NCBI GenBank assembly: GCA_023379355.1
Contig: JAMCUD010000069.1
Location: 1-16,154 of the forward strand
DNA from: Thermoplasmatota archaeon
GTDB lineage: Archaea; Thermoplasmatota; Thermoplasmata; Thermoplasmatales; Thermoplasmataceae
DNA: 16,154 nt
Direction: 5' to 3'
Shown: positions 1 to 6,509 of the stretch, in pieces
Layout of the letters: each line of letters starts with the position of its first letter
Numbering within the stretch: position 1 is the first letter of the stretch
Program-made: the position numbers and the translations under genes
The notes under the pieces: model-generated
What the model was told of the DNA's origin: nothing
Database searches by the model: none
Seen by the model: only the letters and a program-made list of their open reading frames with translations

Positions 1-20
1 ATTGTATAAGTCAAACCTTC
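1..20 (+). repeat. 20-bp exact direct repeat, copy 1 (window edge)
   Basis: The first 20 bases of the window are identical to 2371-2390 and in the same reading frame (Leu-Tyr-Lys-Ser-Asn-Leu). Identity stops at base 21. See the finding on a possible assembly junction. Confidence 0.9.
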
Positions 21-2785
21 TGAACTATAATAATGAAAATACAACAATATACTCATATTCCGGCGGAATGAATTTCATGGGAACAATATATTTAGAGGGT
101 GAAATCCATGATATTGCATTCAGCAATGCAGGAATGATTTTTCCGGATAGTTCAGAAGGTGACGTCTATTCAGCATTTCCCATAATATCAACCAGGGAGG
201 TCTCACTGACAGAAACAGGCCTTAATTCTGGTACTGCATGGGGGTTCTCATATTCGGGCCATGTCTTTTTAACTGTATCTAGAATCATGAATTTCACCAC
301 TCTCCTTTCGCCTCTGGATATTAAATTCCTGAATGTAACAGGTTATGATGTGAACAATGACTTTGCTGTGCCATATGGTACTGGTTTATTCCAGTTCCTG
401 GTTCAATATCATCGCACGTATCACGTTTTAATTTCAGAGAAAGGTCTCCCGCCTGGAGTCATTTGGAATGCCACTATTGACAATGTAACTTATTATTCTA
501 CCACGGGAGATATAAAAACTAACCTTACCAATGGCACATATTCACTTTTATTATCAAGATCAGGTGATTACTACCCTGATCCTTTTAACACAACCCTTTA
601 TATTAACGGTTCCAGTTTAAGGGAGGTAATAGCTTTCAGTGCCTCTAAATTTGCTGTGAATGCTTACCAGTCAGGACTTCCATTGGGATCGGTATGGTAT
701 CTTAATCTTTCAAACGGGGAACACCTGGTTTCCAAAAATCATACCTTATCATTCCTTGTTCCAAATGGTACTTATTATTATACTATTTCTTCAGGAAACA
801 GGACATACCGGCCATTTTCAGGTTCAGGATCCTTTGCTGTCAATGGCGTTTCGTTGGATCTGCCTGTAAATTTCACTATCGTAACTTACACTGTAAACGT
901 CACAGAAAAGGGGCTACCTGCAGGGGTGTTCTGGTACTTTGAACTGGATAAATCCGGCAATTCTATTAAATTAGGTGGGAATTCATATATAATCAGCCTT
1001 CAGAACGGAACATACAGTTATTCTGTAAAAAGCTCTGAAAGTTCCTATTACCCTGTGGTATCATCGGGAAACTTTTCTATAAGGGGGCAAGGATTAAACC
1101 TTAGCATACAGTTCAGGGAATTGACGTTTAAGGTCATCTTCTCAGAATCAGGTCTCCCCTCCGGAATATCATGGTCTGTCAACATAAGTGGCGGTTTGAA
1201 TTTCAAGACTGTGGAATCATCAGCCTCCATTATGCTGCCTAATGGGACTTATGAGTATTATGTTTCTGTGGCCAACAGAACTTTCATGCCCATATATCCT
1301 GCTGGAAAATTTGTTGTTAATGGTTCTGCCGTTACAGTTAATATCGATTTTAAAACGGTTTTGTTCAACATGACATTATATCTCAATACTGTTCCCACTA
1401 ATACCAACTGGTCACTTTTCATAAATGGTAAAAATGTCTCGACCTTTTCGTCACCTGAAACAGTCCTCAGCCTTCCAAATGGGACCTATTCATATTCAGT
1501 TATTGTATGGAATCACATATACAGATCAACAGCAGGAAACTTCACTATCAACGGGCAAAACGCCATATTGTATGTTCACATAAGTGAAGTGAAATATTCA
1601 CTCACTGCATATGCGAAAGGATTGCCCAGTGGATCATTATGGTATCTTAACCTTTCAAATGGTGTAAATCTGTATTCATCCAGTGATCTTATAAGTGTCC
1701 TGTTAACCAATGGAACTTATCATTACTTCCTGGGTTCAGGGAACAGGTTATTTCATCCTGTGTTTCCCGCAGGAACAATCACAGTCCAAGGATCCAATGT
1801 AACTTTGACTTCAGATTTTGAGTTGACAGTTTATAATGTAACATTTACAGGGAAGAATCAGGTCAATGGAAATTGGTATGTTAATCTGACCAATGGAAAT
1901 AGATCTGGGCCAATTCAGTCCGGCGCATCGCATAGGTTTGAACTTTCAAATGGAACTTATGAATTTGTAATTGGAGTGTCCAATAGTTCTTTCAGGTCAA
2001 CCGTAACAGAGGGTGTTTTTACGGTCAATGGGAGTGATGTGAATATCCCGGTGTCCTTCACTACTGTAACTTATGAGATCACCTTCACTTACAACCTTCA
2101 CAATGTTCCATGGATGGTAGTGATTGGAAATGAAAGCGAGTTTTCCTCGGGCAAATCAATCAGCTTCAACCTGCAAAATGGGACATATTCTTATTCAGCA
2201 CTTTTGGTTAGACAGGAAAGTGGGAAATATATTACATCCATAAATGGAACAGTCACCGTTAAAGGAAATAATGTGAACCTTGACCTTGTGTTTAAAACAC
2301 TTCACCATGTTGTTGTGAATGTCATGATGCCACCCCTGAATTCAGAATGGATTCTTTCAGTTAATGGTACATTGTATAAGTCAAACCTTCCAACTATGGT
2401 TATTCAATTGCCCTCAGGGAACTATTCTGTTCTCTTTGAGTTAAATTTAACATTTCCAAATCCCAATATAGGTAATTTGAGACAGCCCGGGAGTGCAATT
2501 CCAGATTCTTACATCAACTTAACAGTGCCATTCTACCTTAATGTCTCTATGTCAATGTCTGTGTCAGTCTTTATCTTTCCTTCTCCCGGGCAGATAAATA
2601 TATTTGTAATTTCAGGGCCAATTTTTCATCCCCCTCCTCCACTTGGCCCCATTCTTCAAATAGCTCCACCCAATCAGCCATTTCCGGTTCAGCCACCACC
2701 TCCTGTCAGTAACTTTCAATTTCATTTCTTTAGCAGCAACCTTTTGCCCCCATGCCTGATAGGACCGGGCATTCCAATATTCTGA
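2..2785 (+). CDS. Giant secreted surface protein with nine GLPxG...NGTY repeats (5' truncated)
   Basis: The frame is open from the window edge, and there is no signal peptide at the apparent TTG start, so the true start lies upstream. Residues 140-822 hold nine tandem units of about 75-80 residues, starting near residues 140, 216, 295, 375, 454, 531, 610, 690 and 768. Each follows the pattern [aromatic-x-V-x-F-x-E-x-GLPxG-x-x-W] ... [NGTYxY] ... [GxFxVNGxxVxxxVxF]. A degenerate unit starts near residue 67. About 44 N-x-S/T sequons are visible. After the repeats comes a proline-rich hydrophobic tail (about 873-927) with PPPP runs at about 886 and 907 and a single Cys. No C-terminal membrane helix is seen. 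Such beta-sandwich-like repeats are common in extracellular proteins of Thermoplasmata and Sulfolobales, so an extracellular stalk, adhesin or envelope role is inferred. The missing N-terminus could carry an enzymatic domain, for example a protease. No function is claimed. Confidence 0.8.
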   Translation: MYKSNLLNYNNENTTIYSYSGGMNFMGTIYLEGEIHDIAFSNAGMIFPDSSEGDVYSAFPIISTREVSLTETGLNSGTAWGFSYSGHVFLTVSRIMNFTTLLSPLDIKFLNVTGYDVNNDFAVPYGTGLFQFLVQYHRTYHVLISEKGLPPGVIWNATIDNVTYYSTTGDIKTNLTNGTYSLLLSRSGDYYPDPFNTTLYINGSSLREVIAFSASKFAVNAYQSGLPLGSVWYLNLSNGEHLVSKNHTLSFLVPNGTYYYTISSGNRTYRPFSGSGSFAVNGVSLDLPVNFTIVTYTVNVTEKGLPAGVFWYFELDKSGNSIKLGGNSYIISLQNGTYSYSVKSSESSYYPVVSSGNFSIRGQGLNLSIQFRELTFKVIFSESGLPSGISWSVNISGGLNFKTVESSASIMLPNGTYEYYVSVANRTFMPIYPAGKFVVNGSAVTVNIDFKTVLFNMTLYLNTVPTNTNWSLFINGKNVSTFSSPETVLSLPNGTYSYSVIVWNHIYRSTAGNFTINGQNAILYVHISEVKYSLTAYAKGLPSGSLWYLNLSNGVNLYSSSDLISVLLTNGTYHYFLGSGNRLFHPVFPAGTITVQGSNVTLTSDFELTVYNVTFTGKNQVNGNWYVNLTNGNRSGPIQSGASHRFELSNGTYEFVIGVSNSSFRSTVTEGVFTVNGSDVNIPVSFTTVTYEITFTYNLHNVPWMVVIGNESEFSSGKSISFNLQNGTYSYSALLVRQESGKYITSINGTVTVKGNNVNLDLVFKTLHHVVVNVMMPPLNSEWILSVNGTLYKSNLPTMVIQLPSGNYSVLFELNLTFPNPNIGNLRQPGSAIPDSYINLTVPFYLNVSMSMSVSVFIFPSPGQINIFVISGPIFHPPPPLGPILQIAPPNQPFPVQPPPPVSNFQFHFFSSNLLPPCLIGPGIPIF
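419..2467 (+). repeat. Nine tandem ~77-codon repeats within the surface-protein gene
   Basis: In-frame units start at about nt 419, 647, 884, 1124, 1361, 1592, 1829, 2069 and 2303. They are diverged at DNA level, so this is an old protein-level tandem array rather than a recent satellite. Units 2 and 6 are clearly the closest pair: both contain the residues WYLNLSNG followed by SGNR at matching positions. Confidence 0.85.
2371..2390 (+). repeat. 20-bp exact direct repeat, copy 2 (inside repeat unit 9)
   Basis: Identical to bases 1-20 and in the same frame of the surface-protein gene. The following base differs (c against t). Confidence 0.9.
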
Positions 2786-2801
2786 TAAAAGCTGGTGCAT
2801 T

Positions 2802-2925
2802 TCAGATTTTAGAAAGAACTATGAGATAAATATTATAGGAAACGGTGGCTATAAAAAATCCATATGCTATTCCGGAGGAATAAAACGCAGCGAGGAAGGA
2901 TGACATATATGAGTAACCTGCTCGG
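2802..2925 (-). other. Alternative-frame 3' end of the membrane-protein gene (suspected frameshift)
   Basis: Here a second frame on the - strand, ending with TGA at 2804-2802, encodes a long uninterrupted hydrophobic stretch (including SSGIAYGFFIATVSYN) with codons typical of the neighbours (GGA, ATA, GCC, TCC). The nominal frame instead has three CGN arginine codons and an Asn/Arg-broken helix. Joining the two near 2915-2925 would give a protein of about 270 residues with a better final helix. This is an inference from hydropathy and codon use. No slippery heptamer was seen at the junction. Confidence 0.4.
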
Positions 2926-3615
2926 AACTGAGAAACTGTAGAGCCATGACATTGAAGGTGAGAAAAAGAATAAAGAAGTGACGATGAAAACCAATCCTTC
3001 AACATAAATGAACCATTTCCTTGAATTACCGGTAAAGAAAACAATTATTGAAATGGTGGCTTCAAATATTGCTATCCCCAGTATGATTGCCACCAGAAGA
3101 TTTGTGGATGATGAAAAATGAGGAATAAATATCTGTATCCTGCTGTAAGGCGTAAGTACCAGGAGCATTCCGATCCAGGCCGAAATGGCATAGATTGACG
3201 CAAGGATCTTATAAATGATATGGTTGTTGTAGATTTCACTTTTGTAAAGCCGGGTGCTGGGAGCTATACCGAAATTCTTTCCTTTTATGTAATCCAGATC
3301 GTAAGACAAAACCTGGGTATTTTTCTTAGCATTTTGAAATCGGCTTGCAAGACCTGATCCAGATGAATCAGGCGATCCTGAGTAAAGGAAAGCCAGATCA
3401 TAAACTGGAGTAAACCAATTGTTATAATCCAAGGGGGTGCAGAGCAGGAAATCGCGGCGGGTTAAATCCCTTCTGGGTCTTCTGATCATATGAAAAGATA
3501 ACCCAAGGTTTGAAAACCTTCTCTCAAGGTAAAAAAAGATAAGTATAGCTATGGCTGAAGATGCCAGGTACTGTGGCACGAAATATATCAGGTTTTTGAA
3601 GTCAATAGTCAGCAA
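2833..3615 (-). CDS. Multi-pass membrane protein of the surface cassette, probable 3' frameshift
   Basis: Not a family I recognise. Hydrophobic segments lie at about residues 10-30, 133-155, 172-195, 201-220 and, weakly, 231-256. The 30-132 segment is polar and begins with a strongly basic stretch (ERR, then RRPRR at 45-49 and RR at 53-54), which suggests this loop is cytoplasmic. The start is TTG at 3615. It is chosen because the only in-frame sequence upstream is a few codons after a stop, and a GGAG Shine-Dalgarno lies about 8 nt before it. It begins 18 bp after the stop of the preceding secreted-protein gene, so it is the last gene of a three-gene operon. The last ~25 codons contain CGC, CGG and CGT and break the hydrophobicity of the final helix. 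An overlapping -1 frame ending at 2802 gives a much better membrane segment there, so the annotated C-terminus is probably wrong. Confidence 0.7.
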   Translation of the reverse strand: MLTIDFKNLIYFVPQYLASSAIAILIFFYLERRFSNLGLSFHMIRRPRRDLTRRDFLLCTPLDYNNWFTPVYDLAFLYSGSPDSSGSGLASRFQNAKKNTQVLSYDLDYIKGKNFGIAPSTRLYKSEIYNNHIIYKILASIYAISAWIGMLLVLTPYSRIQIFIPHFSSSTNLLVAIILGIAIFEATISIIVFFTGNSRKWFIYVEGLVFIVTSLFFFSPSMSWLYSFSVPSRLLIYVILPRCVLFLRNSIWIFYSHRFL

Positions 3616-3633
3616 ATCAAAAACTCCGGATGA

Positions 3634-4296
3634 TTATGTGGTTAGAACAAGATCAACAGAGACCCTGTACTGGGTGTAAACTTCTACATTATTGCCAGAA
3701 ACATGAAAAAGATTCAGATTTATCTGGAATTCAGCGTCAAAGGAATTCCCTGGTATCTCCGTGTAGCTATTTACGACAGGTTGGAACAAAATTCCAATTC
3801 GTATTGGTTCACTTCGGTTAAACAAAGATACCTGGGATAGGTTATGCTTAACTACCTTCCCATTATCTGACTGCATGGATACTTCTTTGAAAAAAGTTCC
3901 ATTTTCAACAAAATAAACTGAAAAGTTTGCAAGATAATTATAGTTTCCAGAAAAGCTTCTGAATGTCAGGTTTGCATCCATATTAGAAGCCCCTATGGTC
4001 TGAAGCAATATCTGATTTGAATAATTGACCTCGGAAAACGTGTTATTCTGATTTGGCCCATCCCACTCAAACTGTATGGTCGCGTTTGCGGTTGTGTTAT
4101 AGTTATTCGTGGTAATAATTGCATTATAGTGGCTATTGATGGAATAATTGGATAATCTTAAGGCAGGTTGTTCGTATGCCACAACTTCCGGCACATATTG
4201 GGATGAGAAAACTGATGCCAGGGATAATCCCGATGGCACAGCCAGAACAATTACAAGAAGAACTGAAATTAACTTCATTCTTGGTGTAAATCTCAT
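3634..4296 (-). CDS. Secreted beta-rich, sequon-rich protein of the surface cassette
   Basis: 220 residues. The signal peptide is basic at residues 2-8, hydrophobic from about 9 to 21, and has a likely cleavage after Ala27 (LSLA/S). The mature part has about ten N-x-S/T sequons, no Cys and no further membrane segment. It has alternating hydrophobic/polar stretches and ends in a beta-strand-like RVSVDLVLTT. I recognise no domain. It lies 9 bp after the upstream gene of the cassette, and GAGG (4301-4304 on the complement) sits six bases before its ATG, so it is translated from a polycistronic message by a Shine-Dalgarno. Both secreted proteins share the pattern V-P, then a few residues, then A-S-V around the cleavage site, which hints that they may be exported and processed alike. 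A partner or minor subunit of the 177-residue protein is plausible but unproven. Confidence 0.8.
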   Translation of the reverse strand: MRFTPRMKLISVLLVIVLAVPSGLSLASVFSSQYVPEVVAYEQPALRLSNYSINSHYNAIITTNNYNTTANATIQFEWDGPNQNNTFSEVNYSNQILLQTIGASNMDANLTFRSFSGNYNYLANFSVYFVENGTFFKEVSMQSDNGKVVKHNLSQVSLFNRSEPIRIGILFQPVVNSYTEIPGNSFDAEFQINLNLFHVSGNNVEVYTQYRVSVDLVLTT

Positions 4297-4305
4297 GATG
4301 CCTCT

Positions 4306-4839
4306 TCACGATATTGTATAGCTGAATGTTATTGATCCATCTCCCACTGAATTGCCCATAACCAGGAAACTTAGATAAACTGGCGATGACCCGTATTTTA
4401 GCTCGAATGTTACTGTATTTGAAGCAGTGACGTTAACCCCGGATATGGATCCATCTACCAGTTTGCTTTGTGAAGTGTTGTTATAGTACAGGAATGTACC
4501 TGCAGGCATTGATGTTGTAAGGGTAACATTTGCAAAATCTCCAGATTTCAGGGTGTTGTTAATCTCGAGCACATTGAACAGTTCTAGATATCCATTTCCG
4601 GGAACAGATGAAAGGTTAACTGATACATTACTGGTCTTGCTGTTGTTTCCATGGATCGTAATGTAACCAAGACCATTAGCAATTCCATAGCCGGGACCCT
4701 CGGCAATAAAAACGTGGTTCGACCCGGTGTCAGATACTCCAACACTTATTGGGTCACTTATAACTACTGAGGCGGTTGCAACAGCTGGAACCATTAATGC
4801 AACAGCAATAACTATTATTGAAAGAATATTTCTCTTCAT
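4306..4839 (-). CDS. Small secreted beta-rich protein, first gene of the surface cassette (possible filament or envelope subunit)
   Basis: 177 residues. MKR is followed by a hydrophobic core and an AxA cleavage site (ATA/S, after residue 23). The mature chain is Ser/Asn/Gly-rich with about eight sequons, no Cys, no second membrane helix, and a final strand-like ITFSYTIS. I recognise no family with certainty. Size, export signal, absent Cys and terminal strands are reminiscent of archaeal donor-strand filament subunits (AbpA of Pyrobaculum, the Sulfolobus thread protein, bacterial TasA). That is a resemblance of character, not a demonstrated homology. The ATG lies 27 bp from the centre of a clear TATA box and has no Shine-Dalgarno, so the mRNA is probably leaderless. 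The gene heads the operon 4839-2802 and, as the promoter-proximal cistron, should be the most abundant product. Confidence 0.8.
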   Translation of the reverse strand: MKRNILSIIVIAVALMVPAVATASVVISDPISVGVSDTGSNHVFIAEGPGYGIANGLGYITIHGNNSKTSNVSVNLSSVPGNGYLELFNVLEINNTLKSGDFANVTLTTSMPAGTFLYYNNTSQSKLVDGSISGVNVTASNTVTFELKYGSSPVYLSFLVMGNSVGDGSITFSYTIS

Positions 4840-4860
4840 GTCAAAGGTGTGATACTATAG

Positions 4861-4871
4861 AAATATATAAA
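4861..4871 (-). promoter_or_regulatory. TATA box of the surface cassette operon
   Basis: On the complement the box reads TTTATATATTT. Its centre is 27 bp before the ATG at 4839, so transcription should begin at or next to the start codon. Confidence 0.7.
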
Positions 4872-4906
4872 TAATGATATGCTTGGAAATGTATGACAAA
4901 CAACTG

Positions 4907-4913
4907 CTAAAAA
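4907..4913 (-). terminator. Short T-run terminator directly after the 306-residue gene
   Basis: Five consecutive T on the - strand (4913-4909) follow the TGA stop immediately. This is a weak archaeal-type oligo-T terminator that also separates this gene from the surface cassette promoter. Confidence 0.35.
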
Positions 4914-5834
4914 TCAGATTTTCTCAAAGGGAACGACTGAATTTATCTCCAGGACCCATCCCGGAAATTTTTCTACTACATTTTTCATTGTAAGAAGGTG
5001 TTGTTTGACAACTCCTCTGGTAACAACAGTTTCTATGGTGATGTAATGATCAGACAGCCCCTGTATCTCCATGAAAGAAGGATAAGACTGTGCCAGAAAA
5101 TCGTGAAGATATTCAATTATTATCCTGCTGTTGCTTTTCCGGAAATACAGGCCTTTACCTGCATCTATTTCTGTAAGTATGCCAGGGGGCTGACTGACTG
5201 GTTCATCGAAATAATAAACCGCATAATATGAGTTGTCGGTAGATTTGTATTTCTGCTCCCTTGTCCATTTTATAGAAGCCCTTGATACAAGTGCCATATC
5301 GGAATCGGGCACATGCACTCGGACCGAAAGGTAGTAAAGGGGGAGAATTTTGTTAAGGTCATTAAAAATGGATCTAACCCCAGAGGACTCTCCAAGATAA
5401 ACTATCTCAAAATTCCTGAATGAATCTGTGGCCTTGGACAGGAATCGTGTAACCTCGACCAGATCACTAGAATTGAATCTGAAATTTATAACGTGTGTTT
5501 TGGAAACAATCATCTTGTAATTAATGACGACTGAGGGTATTGCAACCAGATCAGCAAAAAGTGTTAGGGACTCGTAGTCCTGGTTGGTCAATTTGAAGAC
5601 CCAGAGATTTCCTGATCGGACAGCCTTTGATTCTCTGAGAAAAATCTGCAACTCCCTGTCATCCTCGTTTACATCAGAAAGGTAGAATAGGTCTTCCACA
5701 AGCCCATTTCCTATGGTCAGAGATACTGGAATTGGAGATTTTTCAAAGGTCTTGAACTGAAAGATCCTCATATTTGTCTTGACATTTATTGTACATTCCA
5801 TGTCAAGTCTGTTATTTATTTCATCAATCAACAA
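4914..5834 (-). CDS. Hypothetical cytoplasmic protein, 306 residues
   Basis: No family recognised. The protein is soluble by eye: no signal peptide, no membrane helix, mixed alpha/beta character. No nucleotide-binding loop, metal-binding Cys/His cluster or helix-turn-helix is visible, although general style and size recall sensor-type regulators of archaea that have a separate DNA-binding domain. The start chosen is TTG at 5834. A TATA box centred near 5866 puts the transcription start within a few bases of it, and there is no Shine-Dalgarno before either this TTG or the first in-frame ATG (5801, residue 12), so the shorter form cannot be excluded. It is divergent from the small gene at 5994 across 159 bp and appears monocistronic. 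Confidence 0.75.
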   Translation of the reverse strand: MLIDEINNRLDMECTINVKTNMRIFQFKTFEKSPIPVSLTIGNGLVEDLFYLSDVNEDDRELQIFLRESKAVRSGNLWVFKLTNQDYESLTLFADLVAIPSVVINYKMIVSKTHVINFRFNSSDLVEVTRFLSKATDSFRNFEIVYLGESSGVRSIFNDLNKILPLYYLSVRVHVPDSDMALVSRASIKWTREQKYKSTDNSYYAVYYFDEPVSQPPGILTEIDAGKGLYFRKSNSRIIIEYLHDFLAQSYPSFMEIQGLSDHYITIETVVTRGVVKQHLLTMKNVVEKFPGWVLEINSVVPFEKI

Positions 5835-5860
5835 AGGAAAACATGAGATTACCGTCGCTT

Positions 5861-5870
5861 AATATATAAA
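5861..5870 (-). promoter_or_regulatory. TATA box for the 306-residue gene
   Basis: On the complement the box reads TTTATATATT. The centre lies about 31 bp before TTG 5834, which supports that start with a leader of only a few bases. Confidence 0.6.
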
Positions 5871-5962
5871 TTTTAGCCACGGTAACTTCAAGAACAAAAA
5901 TTGCCAGATCTCATAAAATATTCCCTGGCGTAGCAATAAGAAAATAGTACAGGAGAAAATCA

Positions 5963-5975
5963 TTTAACATATAGT
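5963..5975 (+). promoter_or_regulatory. Possible TATA box for the 127-residue gene
   Basis: A TTTAACATATAG stretch centred about 26 bp before TTG 5994. Weak match, but the only AT-rich element at the correct distance. Confidence 0.35.
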
Positions 5976-5993
5976 GTAATTCAGTATGTTACT

Positions 5994-6377
5994 TTGTTTC
6001 CTAACGAGTTCATGTGGCAGGTTGATCAGAAATACGGAAATCTGTCCGAAGAGATGAAAGCATTCAACCGGGATAAACCCGGCTTGTTTAACCGGAAGAA
6101 AAAGGAGGAGAGCGAAATATCACGGAGAATCAGTTTGTTCAAGGAGTGGTTCAAGTGGTTTCTCGCTATGAATACTGTTGTACTTCCTGAGGGATACGAA
6201 GTACCTGCCAGAGAGTTCTATATACAGATGACAGTAAAGATTGAGGCAATACCGCCATACAGGCCACTCAATCCCAAATTCGTAAGCATCGCGGGGCTAT
6301 TCAGTGAAGAGGAGTTATTGGACCTGTTCGGAAGCGTATTTGCTTCCAAAATGATGGCCCTAAGGAGAAACAGATAG
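5994..6377 (+). CDS. Hypothetical basic protein, 127 residues
   Basis: No family recognised. Residues 24-46 are strongly charged (RDK, RKKKEE, SRR). Next comes an aromatic-rich helix (KEWFKWF, about 50-56), a Pro-containing middle and an acidic helix near the end (SEEELLDLF), closing with RRNR. No signal peptide is evident and the single hydrophobic stretch is too short for a membrane helix. Start: TTG 5994 is taken because a TATA-like element lies at leaderless distance. ATG at 6012 (residue 7) is the alternative. The ATG at 5986 is out of frame and stops after 23 codons. It precedes the ABC exporter operon by 132 bp, but that operon has its own promoter and ribosome binding site, so co-function is not implied. 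Confidence 0.65.
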   Translation: MFPNEFMWQVDQKYGNLSEEMKAFNRDKPGLFNRKKKEESEISRRISLFKEWFKWFLAMNTVVLPEGYEVPAREFYIQMTVKIEAIPPYRPLNPKFVSIAGLFSEEELLDLFGSVFASKMMALRRNR

Positions 6378-6406
6378 TTAATTCAGATATAAATTACAAC
6401 GAAAGA

Positions 6407-6419
6407 ATTAGATATATTA
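6407..6419 (+). promoter_or_regulatory. TATA box of the ABC exporter operon
   Basis: AATTAGATATATTA-type element. It would start transcription near 6440, giving a leader of about 70 nt, unlike the leaderless genes around it. Confidence 0.5.
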
Positions 6420-6432
6420 TGAGAATACTGAA

Positions 6433-6442
6433 CCGATATCGG
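6433..6442. promoter_or_regulatory. Palindrome CCGATATCGG at the expected transcription start (candidate operator)
   Basis: Perfect 10-bp palindrome just downstream of the exporter TATA box, where a bound repressor would block initiation. First of three palindromes in the leader. Confidence 0.45.
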
Positions 6443-6455
6443 ATTTCCGTTATCA

Positions 6456-6463
6456 CTACGTAG
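6456..6463. promoter_or_regulatory. Palindrome CTACGTAG in the exporter leader
   Basis: Perfect 8-bp palindrome, centred 22 bp after the first. Short enough to occur by chance alone; notable only as one of three. Confidence 0.3.
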
Positions 6464-6467
6464 CTGA

Positions 6468-6481
6468 TTTGAAAGTTCAAA
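6468..6481. promoter_or_regulatory. Inverted repeat TTTGAA-AG-TTCAAA before the exporter ribosome binding site
   Basis: Perfect 6-bp arms with a 2-bp spacer, centred 15 bp after the second palindrome and 24 bp before the Shine-Dalgarno. Could be an operator half-site pair or an RNA hairpin. Confidence 0.45.
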
Positions 6482-6498
6482 TAAATTATGAAGATAAT

Positions 6499-6505
6499 GA
6501 GGTGA
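6499..6505 (+). promoter_or_regulatory. Strong Shine-Dalgarno GAGGTGA of the ABC ATPase gene
   Basis: Seven bases complementary to the conserved archaeal 16S 3' end, four bases before ATG 6510. It decides the start and contrasts with the leaderless genes nearby. Confidence 0.8.
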
Positions 6506-6509
6506 AATA

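Noticed and set aside
1..2785. CRISPR-like or satellite repeat array
   Set aside because: The repetition is in protein units of about 77 residues with strongly diverged DNA; no short conserved repeats with unique spacers.
5986..6057. ATG at 5986 as start of a gene before the 127-residue protein
   Set aside because: Out of frame with the long reading frame and stops after 23 codons.
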